In this document: in pieces, positions 1 to 10,486 of the stretch
Numbering within the stretch: position 1 is the stretch's first letter
Layout of the letters: each line of letters begins with the position of its first letter
Assembly: GCA_020809705.1 (NCBI GenBank)
Contig: CP085828.1
Span: 1,984,001 to 2,048,000, forward strand
Direction: 5' to 3'
DNA: 64,000 nucleotides
Origin: Calonectria ilicicola
Taxonomy: Eukaryota > Ascomycota > Sordariomycetes > Hypocreales > Nectriaceae
The notes under the pieces: generated by a model
The model's input: the letters and a program-made list of their open reading frames with translations, nothing else
What the model was told of the DNA's origin: nothing
Databases searched by the model: none
Translations under genes and position numbers: made by a program

Positions 1-2645
1 GAGACATGGGATCCATGCTTTCAAGCAATTTAGATGCTAAAATTACATTGAGCAGAGAAAAAAATAAATCAAGCTAAAAGTGTTTCGTTACATTTTTCTT
101 TCTTTTTTTTTTTTGCCAGGCTTCGTGTTGGAACCTGGGTGCCAAGCTTGAAAGTGCTGGGCAGCTTCGTGATTCAGGGGCAAAAACTGCAACATGTCGA
201 TTTTAAGGCCTCCATTGACCCCCAGACCTGGCAGAAACTAAGACAAACTCATACTTCTCAACGTGTGTTCCACGTTGAGCGTGACGGCCGTTTACACACA
301 CAACGATTAAGACGAATGTAAACTTCATGAGAATACCCCGAGCGTCTGATCTTGAGAACAAGTTCGCAGCCACCCCGTAACCTTCTGGCTGGGGAAAGGT
401 AACGAGAGGTGACTCCAATGCCAAATCTGTGTCACACCAGCCAAGAACGTGGATGGAGCAGGCATTGGACTTTGACCAGGTGAATCGGTTCAGGGCAACT
501 GACGGCGGCCCGGCCATCTCACTCAAGTTGATGACCTCATTAAATTTCGATCGGGGAGAACCAGCCTTCTGCATTTATTCGCTTCTCACTTCCATATTAG
601 GCCCTTGTCAAACCGGGATCTCTAGGTCTGCTGCTGTACCAAAATAACCCATAATAAACCCCCAGACCGAGGACCGTCTCTGTCGCAACCCGCTCTTCTC
701 CGCGGGAGGTTGCTTGCACTCGACGGGGAAGCTTGCAATTTCTTCCTTGCGTCGGCGGCAAGATTGACGACGAGGATAGGATAAAAGCAGTGGTACGTGG
801 CGATGTCTGGGGGAGCACGACGTGGAGTCTCGACTCGGGCCGGTAACCAATGAAGTAGACTTGGCCAGGTAGCCATGGGCGCCTTAGACATCCGTTGAGC
901 ATAAACTAGACTATTGAAACAACCTCTATGCCGCCCCGCGCTCTTCGTCTCGTTTGAGCCAGTCCACTTGAATTGAACAGGCCAGCATAGCACATGGCAT
1001 TTAACGGCGTCCGTAATTCACAGCTGTACTGATTTTGGGGATATTACGGATCAACAAGTAGAGCATCTCGACTCCATATTAAGTACCAGAATGGCTTTTT
1101 TTTTTACGTGTTTAATAACCTACTCGCAGCAGGTGCCCAGTCACGCTCGACGGACATCCGCTTCCTGGGTGGCCGGAAAGACATTTATTTGTGTTACATG
1201 TATTTGCCGCTAGAACTGAGACAAATGCAAGCAGCCGCGGACTAGCCCAGGTGGTGGTTGTCTCGCCTCCACGCTTTTAGGGATCAACCCGGTTTGCCAT
1301 TGATATAAACAAGCCACGATGATGATTCCACTGCCAATGGCGAGCGGACGGCAGGGCGGATCGATGCTGACTCCAAGAAGGCCAAAACAACACGTAATAA
1401 GGGACTTGGGCGAAAGATAAGCGTGCGGTTCCAGAACTCTTGGCAGCGGGCAAGGGAAATTTCTACAGATGCTTGGGACTAAAGGGTCAGGTTTGCGCCA
1501 CGCATCACCCAGACATGCGGTGACGTCGTAGCTACGAACTTACAGGCATCCCGTGGCATGGCTGGACAAGCAATTGAATCTAGAAAGATGGAAATCGCTT
1601 GATGGGCGAGGCGGCGAGGTGCTTGGAAATGGAGGGCTGGGAAAATGCAAACGACCGTCTGACAAGGCACTAGCATAGGACTCTCTCTACTCTGACAAAG
1701 CGAGGCCTTTAACATGTTGCCGGCCGCTGATGGCCCATGGCGACGCGGGTTCCCAAGACAAACGGCAACGGGTTGATGCTCGGTGTAAGTGATGCGAAGC
1801 TCAAGCCAGTCAATGGACCGGTCACGAGGCGGTCGACCAAAGTGCCGGGTGGCGCATTCGGCCCGCTGGACTTGATAGGATAGGCCGGGGAGAGGCGAGG
1901 GGGGGGTTGGCGGGGACACGATGAGATGACGAAGCGCACATGGAGATGTGTGGGTGAGAATGAGCAAACAAGGGAGCCGGTTCCATTATCGTGATTGTTC
2001 GGGGGCCGTTCTGCCCCGGCATGATACATGACACGAGCGGGCTGTGGCGCCCCACCCCCAAGATGCTCGTTGACACTTGTGAGGGCGGCTGAGCCAGGGC
2101 TGAGTTTGGGGAGGGATCGATGTCTTGCTTCAAAGCTAGTAGTAGTCTCGGGGCGTATCCGTACGACGACAAGGCTTGCAAGGAAGGTCGTATTGCACCA
2201 TCGGTTGAGGCGCTAGGGCTAATGATATTCGGAATGCAATGCATCCGACCGAGACTGACACAGATGGCATTGGCATTGGTACTGGGCCTGGGACTGGGAC
2301 TGGGCACCGATCCCTGGGCACTGGCAATTGGTGTAAATTTAGTGAGTCACTTAGTGAATGCCAGCGTAGTGACTCACTAATGCCAGCGCGGGGTGACTGG
2401 TTGACTGCCCTAAAACCCCCTGGGAGCCACCTGTGAGCCGCCAAACACTCCACTGTGATCCCTCAGGATGCGGGAGGCGTTAGTAGGCAGGCCATCTTGA
2501 CTCATCAGCAAACCGCCCATTTCGTCATCGCCAACTCTCCGTCTGGGGACAAAAAGAGACTCGCGCTCCGCTCCTCTTTGGGCCCGATCTCTCCTCTCTC
2601 GCTTCCCCTCACGTCGCCCTTTTCGCAAGGCGACCTGTCCCGGGC
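1..2645. other. Intergenic, no supportable gene
   Basis: Several short open frames exist on both strands (the longest about 160 codons, at 1479-1967 and 1822-2307 on the minus strand). They overlap one another, have no domain character and show no consistent exon structure, so I call none of them. A GGGACT-like imperfect short repeat lies around 2270-2315, and a regulatory-looking inverted repeat follows it (listed separately). The last 200 bases before 2646 are pyrimidine-rich, typical of a fungal 5' leader. Confidence 0.6.
2339..2504. promoter_or_regulatory. Cluster of three TGA(G/C)TCA sites, two in a 12-bp inverted repeat
   Basis: A perfect 12-bp inverted repeat has arms at 2339-2350 and 2369-2380 with an 18-nt spacer. 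The arms carry TGAGTCA (2343-2349) and TGACTCA (2370-2376). A third TGACTCA lies at 2498-2504. This heptamer is the known site for bZIP factors of the Gcn4/CPC1 (general amino-acid control) and AP-1 families. The sites lie about 300, 275 and 145 bases upstream of the ATG at 2646. Function in this organism is inferred from the motif alone. Confidence 0.45.
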
Positions 2646-4216
2646 ATGCCGAAGAAAAGACACCACAAGCCCTTCAAGCCATCCTCTACGGCTCTTCCGA
2701 CCGCGGCGTCAACGTCCAATATCGCCGGTGAGTGCATCGTTTGCTTTCTCGCCCTCTCTCGCCCGCCACACCCCTCCCCCTCCCCGTTCCCTTGCCACGC
2801 CCCCAAGGGTCCAGGCCGCCCTCTCGGCTTGCTTCCCTTGGAGACGCCCCCTTCCAAGCCCAACGTCCGACCTCGTGGTCGCCAAAGTCTCACAGCGTGT
2901 GCTCAGCAGACAGGCCTCAGAGGAGCGTCAACGAGCTGCTGGCCAACTTGCGTCGCACTTCGATTAGCCCCTCCACCGCTGCACAGTCCGCCCTGCCTGC
3001 AGCCGCCCCGAGTGTTCCTCCAGCCATCAGAGAGTTCCTCCAGATTCCCGAGACCCCTGCCCCTCTCCCCCGACGCGTCGCTCGCCAGAGGTTTGATGGG
3101 AGCGGACGGAGGCTCCCCGCTGGCCCTCCTCCCCCGAGGAGCTGGGTCTCTCGTCGCCCTGCCGGAGAGTCTGGCGCCCATGGGCCAGGCTCCTCGAGGT
3201 TGAACCTGACGAATCTGTCCGATAACGTCTTGCCTGGAACCTATCTCCCTGATCGGGGGAGTTTGATAGATATCGTGCTGCAAAAGTTGGCATATGACTG
3301 GGCTTTCCATCGGGTGTACAATCAGTATCACCTGTACTTTATCCCTAATCACCTCAAGGCGGCATTGATACGCTTTGTTGGGATAGCAAGCGAAGATGGC
3401 CTCTCTCTAAGTGATCTCAGAGCTATCCTTCTACCGCCTCCCGATACTTTCGACGAGGAGGAGGAACTAGATGGCTCAACCCTTTCCAATACTGAAATAA
3501 ACTATCTGGATCTGTCAGGGTCCATCGGTCGTTCGCTGAAACTTAAGGATGTCAAGGAGCTCATCTTCTCCTCACACGATGACGATCCAGTTTCCACGGA
3601 GCTCCAGGACTCCTGGGACACGGTCGAGATTGTTCCAAGCCCACCCCGGGCCTTGCTTCCAAATCTCACCCACTTGTCTCTCGCTCTAGATCCCCGTCAC
3701 GCTTCGTCCGCATCTTGGAAACAGCTTCTTAACTTCTCTTCCAAGCTTTCGTCGCTAACTCATCTGAGCCTCGCTTACTGGCCCGACCCGTGTCTCATCA
3801 CCCAGGCCCGCCTTTCCACCATCGCTACTCCCCAGGGAAACATTCCTTACGGGGGTACGAGTCTTTACTCTCACTCGATTGACCATGATTGGAGCGAAGC
3901 GCTACTGGTTTTGCGATTGTTGAGTCGGAACCTCTATGCGCTTGAGTTTCTTGATCTCACTGGCTGTTCGCCGTGGTTTAAAGCACTGATGATTGAATCG
4001 GAGCACGATTTTGTTGATTGGGTTAGCAATTGGGGAAAGATCACCGAGCTGCGACTCTATACTGGCTTCAAACCGACAGAGGACGCTATGCCATCTGAGA
4101 TATCGAGCTATCGAGAATCTGTCGAGACTGCGAAGAATGTTGAGAAATATATTCGAATCATGAGGGCCGGCAAGGGTAGATTTATTACTGTAGAAAGGGA
4201 TCATCTGGAATCATAG
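2646..4216 (+). CDS. Conserved fungal LRR-like protein, function unknown
   Basis: Two-exon model. Exon 1 (2646-2727) starts at an ATG and encodes a short Lys/Pro-rich N-terminus (MPKKRHHKPFKPSS). A GTGAGT donor lies at 2728. The acceptor is either the AG ending at 2807 (496 aa) or the AG ending at 2858 (479 aa); both keep frame. The second exon runs open to 4216. Just after the junction comes a conserved-looking segment, SVNELLANLRRTSIS, then a Pro-rich disordered stretch, an acidic run near DTFDEEEELDG, and leucine-rich repeats such as LPNLTHLSLALD, LTHLSLAYW and LEFLDLTG. I saw no F-box or transmembrane segment. The repeats suggest a protein-binding scaffold; I do not know the role. The gene meets the ABC transporter tail to tail, 85 bases apart. 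A cluster of Gcn4/CPC1-type sites lies upstream. Confidence 0.75.
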
Positions 4217-4301
4217 ATGACAACAAGCAGATAGCACATATTAAAAGCACTTGAATCCAAAGAAAGAATATTAAAACTTGATCATCCCGAAGCCTAAACT
4301 C

Positions 4302-7300
4302 TTAATTGCCAGCTCTAGCCCTTGCGTTCAAGAGTGCCCTAAACTTGCTTGGGGACGACATCAACTCTTTTGGCTTTCCAATCTCAACAATGCGGCCGTT
4401 TTCCATAACTGCAACGCGGTCGTAGTCGATGATCGTATCCAAGCGATGAGCTATAGAGATAACCGTGTGTTCCTTGAATTGACTTTCAATGATCTTCTTG
4501 ACGGTTTCTTCTGTTTTTTGATCCACACTGCAGCGATGTTAGACCAGAATGGATTATCACTCTGTTTTCGTTTGAAGCAGCAAGGGAAGGGGAAATACCT
4601 GCTGGACGCCTCATCCATGAGGACAACTCTGGAAACAGACTTGGAAAGCACTGATCTCGCCAAGAAGAAAAGCTGCTTTTGTCCGTGGCTGAGCATATCT
4701 TCTTTGAAGGGGGCATCAAGGCCTCCATTTTGCTCGATGGTATTCCATATTTTCACGAGGTCAAGTGCTTGCGCGATAGCCTCTGTGGTATGGATGCCTA
4801 ATGGATCTATATTCTGGCGAACCGTTCCAGGAAGAACAAACTGGTCCTGTGTAATGGTGATGAAACGTTTACGGATCGACTCGCGCGCGATCGAGGCAAG
4901 CGGGATGTTGTCAACAACTATTGATCCGGATGATGTGTCGAGAAGACCGAGAAGGGAGAGTAGCAATGAAGTCTTGCCGCTAAAAGATGCTGGATCAGAC
5001 AACAGTGTAAGGGGGCTGGTCGAAGTCTTGCTTTTCTTACCTGGCTGTTCTCCCGCATATTCCAACCTTTTCTCCTGCATTGATGTCAAGACTGATTCCA
5101 TCTAGCGCTTTGGTGTTGCCAGCTGCATCGTACGATGCGGTCAGCTCTTTTATTTGAATCGTGCCTCGTGTTGGCCACGCTGATGGCGGTTCCTGGGTCT
5201 CCCTCTGTTTATTTTCATCTGGAGTCTCCTCTGAAAATTGCTTGATGCGTGCAACGGCGCCGATTGACGTCTCGATCGAGGTCCAGAACTGGATCAGCAT
5301 GTTGAGCGTCTCGCTAAGTCCAATCAGCTGCACGAGCGATACACCCGTTAATCCGACATTTGTTCTTCCGCGCAACATAAAAGCAAATCCTACCACCAGC
5401 AGGGCAAGCGCCGCCGCCATCATGTCCAGCACAAGGACAAGCCATCGCTGTACCATGGTCAGTAAATAGAAAGGGCGCTGGGAGCGGTCCACGAGGACAT
5501 GGTTCGATTCTATGGTTTCTGGAACCCATCCAAAAGCCCTGAGGGTAGCAAGACCGCTGAGGGTCTCGAGGAACTGGGTGTAAAGCGGAGCCTTTTCTTC
5601 GAGGTCGAGGAGTCGAAGCTGGCGCGAGGTTCGAAGGTAGCCGCGCTGTAGGTAGTAGTAAAGGACAAAGAGAAATGGAAATGCGATGGCCACATAGTAA
5701 CTGGAGACAGTTAGAAGCCCACCCTTTGCAAGAACACCGAAGAAACCTGTGAAAGTGTTAGGCAAGGGGCGAGTGATAGGAGAAGGAGGTTACACACTCG
5801 CAAGTGTAACGACGAGTGCAAGAGGGAGGCGGTTATCAATTATTCCAACGTCTTGGGAGAATCTAGAAGAAATCAATTTTTTGCCTTCTTCATAGTATCT
5901 GAGTATGCGAAGTGGCTTACCTCGTCGTGATAGACCCAGTATCTGTTGTCGTGAACAGGGAGAGTGGAGCGCTATAGGGTGAGTGCAAGAAATCGCAGCT
6001 TTTTGAGGAATCTTACCTCATGACTGCCCAGAGTAACTTGTGATGCAGGAATACCCCAGACTTGGCGGCAATAGGCACAAGGACAACCCTATGTTGCTAT
6101 AAGCTAGTGCACGGCTACTCAGCAGTACAAAGATCTCACCAAATTAGTACCGCGAACCAAATGACGCCTATCACTTGGAGAAGAGCATATATTCCAAGAT
6201 AATACCCAGTCTTTTGGGATTCATCTTTCGCGTTAGCATCAGCCCAAAAATTGAGCCATACCGCTAGGGTGTTGTCAGTATACTTCTTTTTCCTGTATTT
6301 AATTATTTGGAGGGTTACGGACTGGGAAAGCTCTGGAGAAAAGTCCATCCAATTTCGAGGAGTAGCAGGGTCCCGAGAAAGAAGCGCCCAATGCTCCTGA
6401 AATAATAGCGATATACGGTTCTGTCGCCAAGTTGACGCCGCTTGTCTGGCTCAGTGCTCAGAGCAGGGTTTATCCTTGGGCGGGCGGTTGTGGTTCGGAA
6501 ACCGTTATCCAGTTCAATATTTGTCTCCTCGGAAGACAGTTCGGATGCGACCCGGGCCTTTAGGATACTCTGGACGTAACCCCCAGCTTCGCGAAGATCT
6601 TCAAAAGTACCCTGCTCAGAAATAGTTCCGTCTTCGAGGGAAATAATTCGATCCGCCAATGAAAGGAAATCAACTATAACCTAGTCAACGAAAAGAACTG
6701 CGTTTGAACTACGCACTCACCTGATTGCGTTGCAAGGATAACTGTGGTACCCCACTCTTTTAGGAGCCCATTTGATGCAAAAAGATTACAGAAGACCCTT
6801 TGTGCGGTGAGGTTATCGAGTCCAGTAAGAATGTCGTCAAACAAGGCAATATGAGGACGGGAGTATATAGCTCGAGCCAAGGCCTAAGGAATATTAGTAC
6901 AAAGGCCTCTATCTTTCCTTTCTTGCTTTCCCACTTACGATTCTTTGTTTTTGCCCACCACTCATGGCAAGCCCCTTGCTTCCAACAAGGGTCATGTCTC
7001 CCTCTGGAAGTTGCTCGAAGTCTGTATCGAGGTCGCAGGAACGAACAACAATCCTGTAGAGCAACGTATCTAAATGCGAATGACCGATTATGTTGTCTCT
7101 GATTGATTTGTTCTACTTCATTAGCTCAATCCTGGGCATGTTAGTTAATAAGGGCTGATACTTACCTCCAGCCAAGGACTCTGATCACACCAGGACACAC
7201 GCTCGCCCTCTAGCTGAATGACTCCAGTGGTATTTGGTACCTCTCCTAATAGTCCTTTCAATAATGTGCTTTTCCCAGAGGCTACCGCTCCCAATAGTAG

Positions 7301-9535
7301 AACGAATTGGCCTTGCCCTATGGTCAGATTAATATTGTGAAGGACATTGCATTGGTCAGACCATGCGAATGTTGATTGCTTCGCAAAAACGGCGACGCCC
7401 TCTGACGTATTTTCCACGTTGATAGAAGCTGCCTGGTTTCTGAAAGTCTGAAGTTCCATCGAACTTTCATCCCCACTGAATATCTCAGATGTCATGCCGG
7501 AGCTAACTTGACGATAGTCTCGACGTGGTTCCTTAAGAAGAAAGTTTTCGATTCTTTCAAAAGCCCCCAAGGCGGCGCTCATGTCCAGAATTACTTCAAA
7601 CATCCAGAACAGAGGCTGAGCAAGCAGGATAATTAGCGAGAGGGCTGAAAACATTCTTGTTGCGTCCAAGGTATGATTGGAATGTGCAGCAACTCCCTGG
7701 AACATTGCAAAAGCAACCACAGGTGATAGAAGGAGCGGGATTTGGGCAATGGAAGATGTGATACTGCCAACCACACGGAATGGTCGAGAAGCGTCCATCT
7801 CGTCGATGCGGAGTTTTGCAATAGTTTCGGAAAGCACTTGTGTTAGACCCGTCATTTTTATGCTCTTGATGTGACCGATCATGGCGGATGTGATTCCTAG
7901 GTATTCTTAGTGTTCACAGCACTTGATTCATGATCATAACACTCTTCATCCTTACCAACTCGCTCTTGCGTTTTGCCTAGCCAAACAACTTGATACTTCT
8001 TTGCAAGAGGTGCCACGGCGACGGTTCCGATAAGGGCAACAAATGAGACAATGATGGGCCCAGAGGCAGCATACCCAATTTGAATGCTGAGCAGCCAAGT
8101 AGCGATGGCAATTTGAATCGTGTTTGCCCAGAATTCATGAATCTCCCGAATTGCTCGGACGATTATATCGACCTGCGCCAGTGAATCAGTTGGGGATTTC
8201 TCTTGCAAATAGATCAGACTTACATCTGATGACATGAGTGTGACCGCGGCCGAGTCATTTACCGAAGTAATGCTCATCTCGGTTGCTTTTGAGAAGATGG
8301 CAGAAACCAATACTCCCCGGAGCATCGTAAAGGAACGGCCATTTCGATACCAATAAAGGGCCTGCGTTACCGCGATTCCGAAATAGACAAGTCCGTATGC
8401 AGCGACGAGTCCATAACCGGCGTTGTCTGTTTGAGATGAATCCTCGAGGAAAACGAGGAATCGGTTCAAAACGAGCGGTTGGCAAACTGTGAATGCCAAG
8501 AGGGCGAGTCGCGGTACAACAACGGCGATCAGAGACGACCGTAGGGTAGCGATGCAGCAGCGAATAACACGGTGCTTACATCCCGGTGGTGCTGAAAGAA
8601 TTTCAGTACAAGGACATCACGAATTTAGGGGTGGTTTCAATTTTAAAAATGACTATGTAAAGATGGTATGCCCGACCTTTTCTCCAGTGTCGCCAGAACT
8701 TCTCATTCAAGCCTGCAGCGCCCATATCCTCATCCAATGAAAACAAGTCCACGGGCGTCAACAGTCTTCGAAACCCCGTCAACAGCAGCGGGGTGATCCA
8801 TGCAAAGACGGCTTTGGCGTATAGCCCTGCCGTAACCTCGGGCGCATACGGACCGGCGCCGCTAACCAGGTACACAGATTTGTCCCATGCCTCGAGGACG
8901 AAGAGCGTCGCTTTCAGAGCAAAGGCTGCCGTGAAGGCTGCTGCAATGGAAGTGTGTACGGTTTCTGGTGGGAGCAGCCACAGAGTGCGCAACAACGCCA
9001 AGTCCAAGACCAGCGATACGAGCAAGAAAACATTCAATAGCGAGGAAGGGCGGGGAGATTTGACATGCTCGGCATACGAGAGAACACAGAACATCAGACT
9101 TGAGGCAAAACATACACAGGCGGCAGCGATGGAGATACGGCTAAAATTGGCACTGGCAGGACGAGAAGCCCACAACACCACGAGAACAAGATGCGAGACC
9201 GCCAAGGCTGTGATGGCAGCCTGATTCGCTCTGCTGGTTAATTCCGCCTCGATTCAAAGACGTAATAGAGGAGGGGAGGGGAAGAGGGTGAGGGTGTGAG
9301 TGCAACTAACAAGTTTAAGAAGGCGGAGATGGCGACCAGCGACTTTGACAGGCGCCTTACGGAGTTGGACGATGCGAAATGGCGCGGCGACAAGAAGAAA
9401 GGCTGCTGGGAGTAATACGAGAATAGACTCCTCAAACGTAATAGTAAAATCGAAGCCCTGGCGGCAATGAGCAGCAACAACTGGGCCAAAGGCGTCATCC
9501 GCCGACGGCGCGCAGTGGGCAATGGAAGAATTCAT
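4302..9535 (-). CDS. ABCC (MRP-type) full ABC transporter
   Basis: I reconstructed 15 exons giving 1465 aa with no frame break: 9535-9311, 9220-8677, 8591-8224, 8172-7956, 7896-7166, 7112-6939, 6883-6721, 6673-6323, 6263-6140, 6088-6017, 5971-5921, 5862-5798, 5746-5041, 4979-4599, 4527-4302. The order is a hydrophobic N-terminal TMD0, TMD1, NBD1, TMD2, NBD2, as in MRP exporters of conjugates, drugs or metabolites. NBD1 has Walker A GAVASGKST (about residue 653), signature MSGGQKQRI (about 745) and Walker B IALFDD (about 768), but the H-loop reads ILATQS, with Gln where His is usual (codon 6725-6727). NBD2 has Walker A GRTASGKTS, split by the intron 4981-5040, Q-loop ITQDQF, signature LSHGQKQ, Walker B VVLMDEASS and H-loop SIAHRLDTI, so it looks fully catalytic. 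Introns are 45-90 nt; the donor at 8676 (GTCGGG) and the first intron are the least certain junctions. Substrate cannot be told from sequence. Confidence 0.9.
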
Positions 9536-10486
9536 GTTTAGTAGGCAATGGAGCGATGGTGTAGAAGGAAAGTTTTGGCTGGCGACAGATAAAGGATTGG
9601 TGGGCTGAGGAAGGCTTTTATTTGGGCCATCAAGTGCTAGTGCTGCTAATCATTTGAACAAAAGGTCCTGGAAGAATTAGGAAGGTGATTGATTATCAGC
9701 GCTGGGTGAATAAGCGAGCGAACATATCCTCGTTTGTCTACTCTTTAAACAAGGTCTCGACACAATAAACATCTTTCAAGGGCATTTCGCATCGCCAGCA
9801 GTAATAAACACGTCGCAATTCTATTGAAGCTGACTATGTTTAGCGGGTGGGTTGATGCTTGCCAGAATTTGAGGCCATGTCGGGGTTGAACAGGTTGCAT
9901 CCCTTGCACCTATCGCATTGACCGCTGGATGCCGTTGGAAATGACTCCTCCCTGTTGAGAAAGCCCGGGAGTCGTAATCATCATCATTTTTTGGTTTCGC
10001 AAAGTCATTTCCCGGTCAATAAAAAACGCAATGACATTCAAAATTTGGCCATCAACTCACTCATTCAACCAAACGGCACATGTCGATCACCAAAGGGGTT
10101 TCGGTTTAAATCCCCACCTCCTGCATTTCAGGAGTCACCCGGCGTGAGTCACGGCGCTGGGTGGCATGTCTTTAGTGCTGTGACGCGTTACTAGTGGCTG
10201 GTTGTCTTGATTCTTTCTGTGGCGTCGGCGTTCGGGTACGTCTTGCGGGGGGGACGAGAAAACGAGAAAACGAGAAACATGCAAAACCTCAGTGCGACGG
10301 AGAAGGACGGATACTTAATTCAAGCCAGCGCCGAACGGCTTCTAGTATTGATGATATTGACCAGAGCATCAATGCGAATCAATCAACTGTGATTTATCAT
10401 TCTTCTTTTTCTTTTTATTTGTTTTTCTTGCTTCTTCAACGCCCTTTTCTTCAGCATCTAATTGGCGTTTCTGTCTTCGCTCCGCA
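9536..10486. other. Divergent promoter region between ABCC and ABC-F genes
   Basis: This 951-base stretch separates two divergently transcribed ATPase genes. I saw no gene. It contains one TGAGTCA at about 10145 and an imperfect CGAGAAAA repeat around 10254-10275. The last 100 bases before 10487 are T-rich, as expected of a leader. Confidence 0.6.

Noticed and set aside
1479..2307. Overlapping minus-strand open frames of about 160 codons
   Set aside because: They overlap in different frames, have low-complexity Pro/Ser composition and show no domain or coherent splice pattern.
4302..9535. Suspected frameshifts in the ABC transporter because its coding sequence is broken into many short frames
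   Set aside because: Hand splicing gives 15 exons with matching phases and a total divisible by three, so the breaks are introns.
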